Assembly (NCBI GenBank): GCA_019915135.1
Contig: JAHLMK010000004.1
Location: 1,178,001 to 1,242,000, forward strand
Reading direction: 5' to 3'
DNA: 64,000 nucleotides
Origin: Strobilurus pachycystidiatus
Lineage: Eukaryota > Basidiomycota > Agaricomycetes > Agaricales > Physalacriaceae
A program made the position numbers and the translations under genes. The notes below the pieces were generated by a model. That model had not been told where the DNA came from. It saw only the letters and a program-made list of their open reading frames with translations, and ran no database searches. The stretch's first letter is position 1. Each line of letters begins with the position of its first letter. Below, piece after piece: positions 12,523-23,680 of the stretch.

Positions 12523-15516
12523 CTAAATGTTACCTACATAGTTACTCGGGAATATTCCCTTCTGTCCAGCGGGATTGTACCCTACGCCCATCATAGTCAG
12601 CACACATCTTGGGATAACATGAGGACCTACCCTCCCACCATCCATCGCCATAATGTCTTCCTCCCGTTGGTCCACTAGACAACTCAATGACGTCCCCTTC
12701 CTTCAACGCAAGCTCATCTGCTCCCTGCGCAGTATAGTCATAGAGTGCCCTCACTGGTCTGATGAGTTTGGCTCCAGAGAATCGGACAGCCCTACACACC
12801 GTATTCTCCCGAAGCCTTGGGAGAGAACGCAGACGGCGTCGGCGTAACGCTCTGTTCTCCCTGTTCTTCATGATCAAGGTAGCTTGCGGGTACCAAACCA
12901 TCGTTGCCACTCGCGTCCGCGACTTTGACCCAGCCAGAGCCATCGTCAGGTTCCAGCACTTTCACAATGGCTCCATCTGCATGGGTGAATATATGAATCA
13001 GATCAACGAATCGCAGACGGCACACCTTTGACAGTGAGTTCGAACTCGGAAGATGCCCCAAAATCAAATATGACTCGTGCGGTGGGGAATGACTCCTCCT
13101 CTTCGTGGCTCGACTGAACAAATGAAGATGGCGTGGGTGCTTGAAGGGTAGATGGCGCTAGAAGTCGATCAATGAAGTGTGGCAGATCGAGAAAAGGGTG
13201 ACAAACATAGGGTGGACTGCGTGCTCATCGATGTTCTAGATGGTATCGACGACGTCCGTGACACCGAGCCATGCTGGCAATCCGCAGGAACCTAGGAAAA
13301 CCCGTTTGTCGTGGCGGAGGACGGATATTGGACGGGATTTACCTTGAGTTCACACTTGGAGTGAACGGAGAGGCCGCAAGCTTTGCACGTTTTGCCTTGT
13401 TTGCTGAGACCCCAGATTGATGCCTAGACTTTCAGCTTCGGATGAAATGAAGGCAGACCGGGAACAAACAAACCTTGCAGTAACCACAAGTCGTTGGTAT
13501 CGAAAAGGAGGAGCTCTTAAACGTGTGCGGCGTTTGTGCCCCCACGTCGTCTAATCTGAGTAAGCCGAAAATTCGTATGGAACTTGCGAGGTGTTCGACT
13601 CGCCTCCAATGGCAGAAACAATAACATCGATCTCGGCTCTCAGTATGCATTCCGAAGAGCCAAAGTGTACCAGTTGATGTCGACTCTCCATGTAACTCTG
13701 AATCAAAATTTGACATGAGTACGTGTGTCAGGTTGGAGTTGGAAGGTACTCACGTCACTTATATCATCGGTGTTCCCTAGGGACTTCTCTGTTTCGTACG
13801 CCTCCTCAAGCTTGGAAAATTGGGCCAAATCCCTTCCTGGTACTGGTATCGGCAAACGGACGCGAATAAGTTGGTGGAACGTTACGTTTAGTCTCAATCA
13901 GAGGCTCGAGCTCAAGCAGCTTGCTCCGACTTCTCGTAAGTTTATTCTGCAAGAAGACTTTGGGAGCAGGATCGACGTTAATTTCCTCCTATATCTCATC
14001 ATGAGCCTCTCGACGTGATAAAGCTGGGACTAAGACTTGCCGTATCATAAAACGTGGCGCAAGGCTCAAAATTCCAGTCCGGAGGAGCGGTGAAAGGCCG
14101 AATGTTGTAATCGATGAAGAGGTTTTGGTCTTTGGTAGAATTGATTTCCAAGAGAGCGCTATCCACGGCTCCCAATCGGCCCCTCAGGACATCTAGATGA
14201 TTTGATTGGAGGACTTGAGCATGTTGCACAATCTTAGTGAATCGCTCTACAAGTTTAGTCTGTAGGATTTCTATCGGAAGCAATCAGCCCTTTGAACGTG
14301 ATGCGCCTACCAGGGGGAACTGTACACACGCAATTGCTGCGTCCCGAAGTCAATACATGACCGGAAACGGCAGGGATGCTACAACATACATCTTCAAGTT
14401 CTGGTAGGTCTCGATCATAGAATTTTTCCTTGATCTTGTTCGAAACAGATATTGATATGATATACGTGCTGTGGAGTATCATCGTCTTCTGCTTATTGTA
14501 CTATGTATAGGATACACGTACTTCTTGCAGTTGAGCATATCGTTCTTCTGCTGATCTGCCTGCCGTGCGATTCGTTCGGCATGCCTGTCGTCGTGAGATC
14601 GGCCCTGGGGGAGCTCTTCAGTCGTATTGAGCACCACACGAACGAGACGCCACACCGCACCTGCTTCTGACGATGCACATCCACATCTCCGCATTCTTCG
14701 TCATACTGGCATCAAGTGTGATCAACGAGTCTCCTCGGCAATTAAATTACGCAAACCTTTTGCTTCGCCTAGCAAAGCGTCAGATGGTTCGTAGAACGGA
14801 GAAGACGTCCCGACCTTCGATCGTTCTGAATAGGTACGGTCCCTATCAGAGACTAACTTCTGAAAAAACTGCATTTCCTGTGCATGATAGAATTGAGCGT
14901 GATGCAGTGGTTGTACCCTTCGGAGAGTCGTACCTTGCGCTTGGATTCTTCGTTCTTGCGAGCCACAAGTTTCATAACATCAACCACTTGGGAAGACAAG
15001 GCGTCGGCTATATTTACGTGATCATCTGCTGTGGAGGACATAGATTTGATGATTTGGTCATAAGCCGCACTTAGAGTGCTAGGGGAGGCGCGAATTAGCA
15101 CCTTCGATGACCTTTGAGGACCGTGACATACCTTTGCTTAATCACGGTGTCATCCCAGGCCTTTGTGGGTTCGTCTCCAACAACAAATGATGCTTCCGAC
15201 TTTGCCTTCTTGTCTGCTGCTTTCTTCACTAGGGTCTGGAGCCTTGCAGCGTATTCACGTTCTAGTGCTACTCGATCCTTGTACAATTCCCGTACCTAAG
15301 AGTAGACACGCGTAAGTGTGGCGGTAGTCCGTGCTCTTCGAACCTACATCACTGATGACCTCAAGGTGCGAATCAAAGAGGGTGGATATGCGTTCTACTT
15401 GATCCTGCAAGCGGTGTCTAGTTAGAAGGGCTTGATACGCCTGGTTAATACAAAGAAGTGCGGGGAAGTCAACGAACGGGAAGAGTGGCGCCGTAGCTTT
15501 GGGCAGTGGCAGCCAT
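12523..15516 (-). CDS. BZZ1: F-BAR / C1 / double-SH3 protein, BZZ1-like
   Basis: Actin and endocytosis adaptor that binds curved membrane through its F-BAR domain and activates WASP/Las17 through SH3 domains. From the N-terminus (start 15516): the FCH/F-BAR region (DQVERISTLFDSH, LYKDRVALEREYAARLQTL, SDRDRTYSERS, NKIKEKFYDRDLPELED, TKLVERFTKIVQHAQ); a linker coil; a C1 zinc finger beginning HTFKSSSFSIPTTCGYC and continuing IWGLSKQGKTCKACG through SKCELK; SH3-1 (ARVIFDFGASSEFELTVK, then GSGWVKVAD and GLVPASYL); and SH3-2 (VRALYDYTAQGADELALKEG, then KGIFPSNYV). About 15 exons; the intron 13989-14040 uses a GC donor (ACG|GCAAGT). One short F-BAR segment between PELED and TKLVERF (about 14280-14400) is unresolved and may be a missed microexon. 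Otherwise the gene appears complete at roughly 690 aa. Confidence 0.9.
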
Positions 15517-17108
15517 CACCGTCGAATGGCTGTGGACAAATGGGAAATCAGGTGCGATTGAAGCGACGATGGTGGTTCGGTAGACTGATGTAACGGACTC
15601 GGAGTGGCTGTGCAGCGCCTTGTATCGATTAGATAGGCAGATAGGCAGATGGTGAATCATTCGTTGGCATTATGCAGCTGCTACTAGGAATTAAAACCAT
15701 GATGAATCCGCAAACGCATTCATTTTAGGTAAACGTTCGCCAGGGTGGTAGAGTTATCACCCGACTTTGAAAGGTTTGCCTTCGCGAATGCGGCTTCACG
15801 AGGAATAAACGTCCAAGCTCATCGGCCTCCGGTCGTCCCGCAAGGCTCGGTCTCAACTCAATAAGTTATGTCCATTTACCGCCACTTCACTTCTCCGACA
15901 ATTCGGATATTCCAACGGCACCTTAAGCTCATCCGATGTAGTCGAGTATGCATACCTAGCGGGAAGCAAGTCTGTCATTAGTCAGGACTCAACCAGAGAC
16001 GTTGGAACACGAGAGTACTATGGCATCAGGCCGATGGCCATAGAAGAGATGGCCACAGAGATGAGCACAACATCTGGGGAGGCATCGGATCTGCGAGGTG
16101 AATTGTACGAGGTACGAACTTCTGGAGATCACGCCAAGCGCTAGGTCGGATATGATACGTACGTCTGTAGACTGCCGGTGACTTACATTGCCAAAGAACA
16201 GGGGCGAGCGGTCATTGGAAAATACTTATGATTATTGCCGGTATACGAGGACTTGTCGGAAGGATATACCAGAAAGAGTCTGAACTGTTGGCCTTCCTGC
16301 CACCGAAATTCTAGAGCCGCAGTACCACATGCCGAGGGTGGTCCATATCCAGCGGCGTACACATGACCATTGATGAGAAGCATATAGCAAGGGTTCAAGT
16401 AGATCTTCATCGTATCCCAGGGCTTAGCGTTCACAGCATGGTGACGTTGTGGCGATGAGTGAAGGTGTACTCGGCAAATGCCACGGAGGTGCAGAATGCA
16501 CGTGGATTCCTGATCGGGCATTCAACGTATCTTCCACACCTTGCTGCGCCCTCCCACTTGATTTGAAGCGTGGTGTTACTCTTAGCAGATCGCGTTGGAT
16601 CATTTTTGGAAACGTGCCAAGTATGAAAGATCAGATCTGTCTATCGGGCAGGCGCTCATGCCATCATGGGACTTTCTAGGGCTAACGGCACTCGTCCATA
16701 CGGGGGGTCTCCAGTGTGTCAAATCCATCTCCGCGGTGCGAAGTTGCTGTGGCGAGCTCTTCATCGATAACCAGGTCGGCTTCCATGTCCTTGCCGCACT
16801 CTTTTTGATGGCTCCTTCGGATGCTATCGCGACACGTCTGGGAGTTAGTCACCCTTTGGCAACTCTGGCCGCACCTTCTCATGTTAAACGCCCCCCTCCA
16901 TGCCATTCGCTGAAACTAGGGTTCAAATAAGATTTTTGCTCTAAACTTGGTCCACCGCTCTGCACGCGATTATGAAGTATCACGTACTTCGCGACTCTAT
17001 ATAATCTCTTGCACTGTCTGCCAAATGTCGTTGTCGAGCCACCCCAGCTACTCGCCTCACACCCATTCTATCCCTCTGTTCTCTTCCTCGGATACCTCTC
17101 CCTCAACT
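15517..17108. other. Intergenic, with a possible unrecognised coding stretch at 16.2-16.9 kb
   Basis: About 1.6 kb. Most of it looks non-coding, but on the minus strand 16521-16183 an open frame reads like real protein (for example LNPCYMLLINGHVYAAGY followed by LEFRWQEGQQFRLFLV). Upstream at about 16650-16450 another frame has coding character (TTLQIKWEGAARCGRY). I could not connect them with convincing splice sites or a known family, so no gene is called here. Confidence 0.3.
16998..17004 (+). promoter_or_regulatory. TATA box of the DPBB secreted-protein gene
   Basis: TATATAA about 105 nt upstream of the ATG at 17109, followed by a C/T-rich stretch typical of strongly expressed fungal genes. 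The assignment is from position and sequence only. Confidence 0.5.
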
Positions 17109-17702
17109 ATGTCTTTTACCATCAGGCTCAGGCTCACCGTCGCCTTCACCATGGCTTTCATCCTTTTTGCATGTCTAGTCGATGGTGCTCCTGTACCAAG
17201 CGTCGTCGACATCGAGAAGAGGCTCACTCACACGGGTAGAGTGAGTATCTGTACACTACAATCAACGCCTCGTTATTAACCTCATCGGTGAAGGGGACAT
17301 GGTTCTACCCGGGCATGGGCCATTGCGGCTGGGTCAACAAATCCAGCGACAAGATCGTGGCTATCGCAGAGGGACGTTATGACGCTAACAATGGCGACAA
17401 CTGTGGACAGGTTCAACCTTTCCTCTTGTTGAGGAGTACTCGTCTCATCGTAAGGTTTACAGTGGGTCGAAATAACCAATACGGCAAACGGTCATACTGT
17501 GCTCGCCGAGACCGTCGACAGTTGTCCAGGCTGTGGAGATGGCGACCTCGGTACGTCAACAAGTCTTGCACGCTTCTTCGACAGACACTAATCGCCTACC
17601 GTCGCAGATATGTCTCCAGGAGCTTTTGAAAAGCTTGCTGGTCTCGACGTCGGACAGCTCAAAATCAGCTGGCACTTCATGAACAAGAACTACAGTCCGT
17701 GA
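17109..17702 (+). CDS. Secreted double-psi beta-barrel (RlpA/expansin-like) protein
   Basis: A 143-aa small secreted protein; exons 17109-17240, 17294-17410, 17463-17550 and 17608-17702. An N-terminal signal peptide (hydrophobic core AFTMAFILFACLVDG) is followed by a short propeptide ending at a Kex2-type Lys-Arg (VVDIEKR). The mature part matches the RlpA-like/barwin-like DPBB fold common in basidiomycetes: GTWFYPGMGHCGW, YDANNGDNCGQ, a VDSCPGCGDGDLDMSP block, and the C-terminal LKISWHFM. Relatives are often labelled riboflavin-aldehyde-forming enzyme or expansin-like; no activity can be assigned here. Four cysteines in the CGW, NCGQ and SCPGCG positions suggest two disulfides. A TATATAA element lies about 105 nt upstream. 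Confidence 0.88.
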
Positions 17703-18533
17703 AGTGATGATTTACGATTTGTTCTATATACCACTATGTCCTATTGGGTTCTCCAGGAAGAATATCGCGGAAGAATACCTACAAAGTGTATCACGAATAC
17801 TAGGCTCGGGAGCCTAGACCTTGTTATGTTTATATAGAATCTTTATACCCTCTGGTAACCATCCGGATGTAACTACTCGAGCTTAGTTATGACTGCAGAC
17901 CTTCGAAATGAACAGAATGAATGTTTGTCACTCTACGTGCTACAATTGAGGGATGATCGATGAGACGCGTCAACTCAGACTGAGGTTGATCACAAGCAGG
18001 CGCCGGCAACACGATCGTCTCCGATTTGTGGTAGGAGAGAGGTGGCCTAACAGTGCCAAGACAGCGAATCCACTAGATGGGCAGCACCCAAATAATTCTG
18101 GGGCTTAGCGCCAGGATAAGACGTCCACAGTCCCGCCCGTCCTGCCACCAGCGGCTACTTGACTCACCATGAGTCAATAACCAGTCACCATTTTGAGGGG
18201 GCAATCCATTCATTTTGATGCACACACAACTTTCCTATGCCGCCGCTTGACACACTTACGTGTGATGCTCCTCCATGGAAAGGTCATTGTCAATATCTCA
18301 ACAGTGCTAGAACCAGCAGTATCGGCCAGCATGAAGAAAACAGATGTGCGCTTGTAGCCTTTTGAAAGCATGGTCAAGTTCAAGGTCAAGCCGTCCAGCT
18401 GAATGAGGGTGGTCGAAGGAAAATCAAGGAAGATGATGGAGCATTCATGTAAATTGTTCGTGAGTGTACATTGTGTGGTAAAGAGGTGGCGCTGTCCGTC
18501 GTGGAAATGATACAAGAAATGAAGCATGCCGAA
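17703..18533. other. Intergenic, no gene recognised
   Basis: An 830-nt spacer between two convergent genes. A minus-strand open frame at 18527-18210 has no domain and no splice context. I see no repeats. Confidence 0.4.
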
Positions 18534-19455
18534 TTAGATCATGTTAATGAGGCCAAACGCTATGGCGGCGGCGAGGGGCAGAATACCGAGAGGCTGCTTG
18601 CCGAGACTACCCGCATTAGTGTCGCTCTGATTTGCAGCCGCCGCAGACGCAGTGTTACTTGGAGCGGAAGATGATTCGGATTCGAATTCGGATTGTGTGG
18701 ACGAGACTGGCGTCGTACTCGTAAGACTCGGAGCTGAGCTGTTACCCGTAGTACTCAACGCGGATGCGGGCGTCGTCGAGGCCGTCACGGAAAGGCTAGA
18801 AGCAGACGGGGTGGTCACCTGGGTTCTGGTGACTGACGTGGAGCTGGAAGTTGTTGAAGGGCTAACGGCGGTGCTGCTAGTGGTGGGCTCATCGGTTGAA
18901 GAAGCCACGACTGATCCGTGGATGCTGAATTTCGGGCTAGCATTACCACTGTCCCCCATGACTGCGAGTCGATGTCAGGAGCTTGCGGCAAGGAACATTG
19001 CAGTTCGACTCACGAACGATGATATAGTCATTACGAGACTCAACGGCGGGAACCGTGATGTTGACCTGCCCGTCACTCAAGAGAAACTTCTGTGCCAGAG
19101 GATCATCTTGAACGAGTCAGCTTGGTTAATTGCTTATCAAGTTGATTCAAGCTGACCTAGCATCAAATGCTCGCTCTTGTTCGCCAGATATCCCAAAACC
19201 ACCGTCCCATAAGGACTCGTCAACTGCGAAGCGGGCGGTAAATTCGTCGTGTTCCTGACGGCAATGGTTAGCGCGACCGCCCCGATTCAGCGTCGTTCAT
19301 AGAGCGCACCAGGTTACAGTCTCAACTGAGCCAGAAGCCCACACCGTATCGGCGTTGGGGACGAGGATAGGGGGGGAGTACACATCCCGGGGAACAAAGG
19401 GAAGCGCATGGACTGCTGCGAGAACAAGCAGAACGACCCAGCAGGCATTCATCAT
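18534..19455 (-). CDS. KRE9/KNH1-like Ser/Thr-rich GPI-anchored wall protein
   Basis: A 254-aa protein; exons 19455-19310, 19254-19157, 19106-19014 and 18961-18534. A signal peptide (CWVVLLVLAAVHA) leads into a KRE9/KNH1-type beta-sandwich domain (the fungal Ser-Thr-rich GPI-anchored membrane family): YSPPILVPNADTVWASG, VETVTWNT, and LMGDSGNASPKFSIHG at the domain end. A long stalk of about 100 residues made almost only of Ser, Thr, Ala and Val follows, then a C-terminal hydrophobic tail (ILPLAAAIAFGLINMI) that fits a GPI-attachment signal. The likely location is the outer membrane leaflet or the cell wall. Members are linked to beta-1,6-glucan assembly in yeast, but the biochemical role here is unknown. 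It lies beside a short, tail-less paralogue on the same strand. Confidence 0.85.
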
Positions 19456-19913
19456 GGACGTTCGTCGCAGATTGTGGCTTGAAGGGCCCGGCGTCAGCTG
19501 GCCCAGCTGTCCATTCTGACAAGGTCCGCATCAATCAGCGGGAGCACATTTTACCTGCTTCTCGGACTCCGACTTGATAGATAAGGCCAGGCCCGTGGGC
19601 ACCTCTTTCAGGCTGCGACACGCTCACGTGAAGTCGCTGTCGACTCTCGAATCGGAATTGAAAATCTGTCGACAGGAATCGTGTATTACTGTGAGTATCT
19701 ATGTAGGTATTAGGAAGTGTTTACAGTAGCAGAAAGATTATGAATACGGATTATTGAATATGAAAGAAGATAGAATGCATCACAAGGTGTCAAGGTCCGT
19801 ACCGCAGCGATATTGTTACAATGTTCAAGTCCAGGCATTAACGTGACTGTCGTTCACAGGGTGATTACAAGGCGTTTAGTCGTTTTTTTTGAGCCAGGCT
19901 GGTTATCCTTTGC
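19456..19913. other. Spacer between the two KRE9-like genes
   Basis: A 458-nt spacer. It contains a TCACGTGA palindrome near 19623-19630, upstream of the minus-strand gene that starts at 19455, and a T8 run near 19883-19890. No coding feature is seen. Confidence 0.4.
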
Positions 19914-20463
19914 TCAGGCCGCCTCGACCTTGAACGGTTGACTATCGTTTCCAGAGTCTCCGAACACTATCGAGCGCCCGCTATCAGATTGTTGCAGTGA
20001 GCAGTTTCAGCATAAGTACTCACAGACAAGCTTGTAGCCATCTCCCGGTTTCAAGTCAGCGGGTACATCAACGTTTTGTTGGCCATTCATGATAAGAAAA
20101 TCTGTTGCCCAGGGATTGGCTGAATCGCTGGAGTTAGTGAATTTGCCGTAGAAAAAGGAAACAAACGTACAAATATCAAGCTTATTCGCGAGAGTCTTGA
20201 GAACAATAACGCCCTTGGGGTTCGTTATATGTTCGGGAGCGTTCGTGGTGTCCCTTAAAAGTGATGAGATGAGGAGACGCGGTGACACAACAGTCAAAGT
20301 TGACTTACCATTTCACAGTATACGAGCCGCCAGCCTTCCATACTGTTGATGCGTTGGGGTACAGAACGCGAGGAACAAAGACGTCGCGGGTCGTTATGGG
20401 AGCAGAAGCGACGGCGCTGAAGAGGGAGAAGACAGCGAGGAAGAGTGCGGGGAAGAAGATCAT
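19914..20463 (-). CDS. Short KRE9/KNH1-like secreted protein without stalk or GPI tail
   Basis: A 128-aa paralogue of the neighbouring wall protein; exons 20463-20309, 20253-20171, 20119-20024 and 19966-19914. The order of parts is the same: signal peptide (FFPALFLAVFSLFSAVASA), VFVPRVLYPNASTVWKAGG, YTVKW|DTTN across the first intron, IMNGQQNVDVPADLKPGDGY, and the closing LFGDSGND-QPFKVEAA. The protein stops right after the domain, so it lacks both the Ser/Thr stalk and the anchor of its neighbour and should be freely secreted. The last acceptor must be the AG at 19967-19968, because an AG slightly earlier in the transcript would bring in a stop. Intron positions match the paralogue in number and closely in phase, supporting local duplication. 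Confidence 0.82.
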
Positions 20464-21526
20464 GATGTCGAGAAGATGAATGGAAGAAATTAAGTCTCAA
20501 AGAGAGGATTATTGCACAGTAGGTCTGTGAATACGAACAGGCCAATAGCTAGGTCTTTATAGGGCGCAGACAGACGATGGGGCGAGTTTGCCTATCAGCA
20601 AGGATGAAGCTAGGGCCTGGTTGTAGTATGTTTGTCGTGAGAGTAGCTCTTGACCGAGCTTCAGCTACATCCCGCACAGTAGAGTGTGCTTCTGAGCTGC
20701 TCGTGGTCAGGCATGGGGCCGCCAGCTTCTTCGCCGAACACGAAATCTTGCCTACTTGGCTGCGCCTCATTATCGTCCTTCGCTTCGCCGTTGCATTCGC
20801 CACTTTTCTATTGCAAGACAACGTTCCAGATTCGCCGCTGGGGAGTTAGAGGATGCACAACGCCACTGAAATCTCGCCTTGAGTTCCGTCCAATGGTACG
20901 TACGAAGATTTAGGAGCCGCTGTTTACCGTCCCGAGAGATTAGGTTTGACGACATACATGGCAGTGGCTCACACATCCCATAGACGCGGAGTTTCAGCTG
21001 CCGGCGTACTAGATGCACAAAGTATCATCAAAACCTCACCGCAGAGGGACCTGGGGAGTAGAGCGCTCGGAAACAGATCGTAGCGGATTCCGCTACCCAG
21101 AAGCGAAGAGCAGCATGTACTTCGGTTCTCTTGACGTTCATTGATGCCGCAGGGGCCTTCTTCAGTTCCACTGACGTCCAATAGGGCCGCAGAGCCCCTG
21201 CTACACATCGCTATACGTTCAGACCAGTGTGTTCGTGTATGTAACCACGGCGTCTAGAGCATTCGCTTCAACGCCGCACAAATGAAGGTGGCCCAGACTC
21301 AGAGGTAGTTCTTTTCTTTGTCGAGCCAACGATGACGCGGCAATGCAATCATCTGTGGTATGGAACCATCCGCAATCCAACCAATGAAGGCTTCCAAAAA
21401 CACCTGTCGACCAAGCTTAGCTGTTGGGTATGTATAAGATCGCAAGGCTCTACATACGACCTTCTCATTCGCCTCTCGTGACGTATATTCCGTCGTAGAC
21501 TCGCAGTCCAACCTGTAGCAGAACAG
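20464..21526. other. Intergenic, no gene recognised
   Basis: About 1.06 kb between the short KRE9-like gene start and the 3' end of guanine deaminase. Open frames on both strands (for example 20577-20849 + and 21208-20969 -) show no domain, no signal peptide and no splice partners. Confidence 0.4.
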
Positions 21527-23089
21527 TTACACCCCCACTCCTTGCACCCACATCCTCGTGCGGTTCCGATTGTCCCCAAGACACCACCACTTCTCGAGAA
21601 TAGTAGGGCTGATCTTCAGAGTATCTACGTCGAAGAAATCCAGAGCTCCGATGCCTTCTGAAGTCGATGAGTCCCAAAGCATGACTGCAAGACAAAAATC
21701 AATTGAACTTGAGACATCTCCTGCTAGTGACTTACTTTGTTGAGCGTCGAAGGCAGTGCCAACCTCGAACACTCCTGTTGGAATCCCAAGAGCATTAGCT
21801 CCTCCACGCGTGGCGAGGTAAAGCGTCTCGATCCAGTCGACGCTGAGATCTCTGTCCGCTGTCGCTTGCAACAGGTTGGAGCCTTGACGCATTCTTGACA
21901 CCACGACCGCTTGACGCATCGCAACCATAACGTCTAGGCTGTATCCGCCTGCTACGTCCGATCCCAAGCCTAGGATGACTCCTTGATCAAGAGCTTCGCG
22001 GAGACGAAATGGCTCCGCCGAGAAATATGCATTCGACAATGGGCAGTGCGCAATGGCAACACCGCTATCACGCAAACGTGACATGTCGGGTGGGTCCAAG
22101 AACGTGCAATGGGCTTGCACGGTCCGGTGGGAATGCAACTTGCTCTGAAAGGTTTATCATGATATATGTTCACGCGCAGAAGTGGGCGACTTACGCGTTC
22201 AAACACGCCGATATCGCGCTCTCCTCGCTCAGAAAGGACAGCCGACATCTGGTCATGCGATTCCGCGAGATGGCTTTGAACACGAAGATTGCGCGAAGCG
22301 GCAAGGTCACCAAGACCTGCAAGCAATTCATCGGAGCAAGTGGGGACGAATCGTGGGGTCACCACAGGTTCTACGAGCCGAGGACTTGGGAACATGTCAT
22401 TGATCTTATCTACGAAAGACTCGGCAGAATTGAGGGCGGCTTGTGCTGAAGGTTCGATGTATGCTGGGCTAGAGTTCTGATCCATTGACACCTTTCCCAC
22501 AAAAGCGCGGACTCCAGCCTTCTGCATACAATCCGCAAGAATAAGACTGAAATGCGATCAGTTAAAGAACACTGCAGGCTTAGTCTTGGGCTTTCGGCTT
22601 ACTTTGTCTCCTCCTTGATGGTACCAAACAACATGGCAGCCCCGGTACCGTTCTCCTTCAGTCGCTGGGCGAGGCGACTGTAGACTTTCTGTGCAAGTCC
22701 TGGGTCGCCGTCAAGGCGTTCTTCCGCCTTGTACGCGTACTCCATCAGCCATTCCATCAAGGGAAGATGGAGGCCATTTCCTTGATAAAGAAACTGGGGA
22801 GCGTGTAGATGTAAATCACAGAATGTCGGGAGAATAAAGCTGCCATTCGGGACTTGGGTTACGGCAGAAGTACACTCCTCCTTGAGGACAGAGATAGCCT
22901 GGGAAGAAAGAGCATGGTCGAAGAATGTCATGACACCCTCCTTGTTTACGGCTGGAAAATTGTCGGGGACGGCAGCGGCAGCGAGCACGAGGCCAACTTG
23001 CCTAGAAGATAGTCGCTGAAGATCTCGAGATTATGTTTCGATGAGCAGTGCACAAATGTGCCCCGTATCAGCGTCGTTGGGCCGGACAT
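21527..23089 (-). CDS. GUD1: Guanine deaminase
   Basis: A 451-aa amidohydrolase converting guanine to xanthine plus ammonia in purine catabolism. Exons are 23089-23002, 22951-22603, 22546-22195, 22144-21736 and 21684-21527. Zinc and active-site motifs are in place: the metal H-x-H in DLHLHAPQF, the NGTGAAMLFGTI strand, QSHLAES, AHCTFLD, HCPLSNAYF and the metal Asp in GLGSDVAGG. The first intron (22952-23001, 50 nt) has a GC donor; with it the N-terminus reads smoothly from NLEIFSDYLL into AVNKEGVMTFF. Treating the intron as coding produces an Ala/Pro-rich run and needs a frame change. Length and motif spacing are normal for the fungal enzyme. It diverges from the GH128 gene across about 590 nt. 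Confidence 0.93.
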
Positions 23090-23680
23090 GACTATCGATA
23101 ATCAAGGAGCAACTGCACCTGGTTCCTCATCACGCGCATCACGTCACCAAAGATTGTACCGTCTGATTGTACACCTTGCTTGCTTGCTGCCATCAACCTG
23201 TTTTCTGTCAGCTTTCACAGAAAAAACCGCCCATCAGCTTCCGCATGCTGTTCTTCCTCCGAGTTCCTGGCAATTCACTTCCAGTGGACATAATTAACGG
23301 TCGGTCAAGGAACGTACTCGGAGGATTGTCACCTTCAGGTCACCTTACGAATGGACACACACTCCACCTAACCTCAATTACGCTTTTTCTGCCACTCAAT
23401 TACGCTGTGAGAACGACAGAAGCCTCCGATGGGAATGGCTCATACTGTTCGACGCCTACTGTGCTTCCGGATCACCTCTAGTGCCCGACTGAATCGTTAG
23501 CATTCTACCTGTCCACTACACGCTCTGTGTGGGACCTGACCGTGGACCGCTCCCCTGGATAGGTGAATAACATAGGAAGTGGACAGGAAGTGCCTGAGTA
23601 CTTGTGCTTCTTTGCGTACTCCTTAAAGATTCAAACACTGCGTCGGCGATCACAGGTCTCTCTTTCGCCTGTCTTTCGCC
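23090..23680. other. Divergent promoter region between guanine deaminase and GH128
   Basis: A 591-nt spacer between two divergent starts, presumably holding both promoters. Open frames here have no support. No clear TATA box is seen on either side. Confidence 0.4.

Noticed and set aside
13556..13587. A seventh GC-AG intron in BZZ1, donor TC|GCAAGT.
   Set aside because: It would be only 32 nt long. A 44-nt GT-AG intron using a GTCGAA donor just upstream also keeps the C1-domain frame and is more plausible.
17288..17629. Open frame through the DPBB gene beginning at an apparent GTG.
   Set aside because: It is exon 2 plus read-through of the next intron; the spliced model gives the conserved VDSCPGCGDGDLDMSP block instead.
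18210..18527. 105-codon minus-strand open frame downstream of the KRE9-like gene.
   Set aside because: No domain, no signal peptide, no splice partners; it overlaps the likely 3' flank of the wall-protein gene.
20577..20849. Overlapping open frames on both strands between the short KRE9-like gene and guanine deaminase.
   Set aside because: Neither shows conserved blocks or splice context; long mirrored frames of this kind are expected by chance in GC-balanced DNA.
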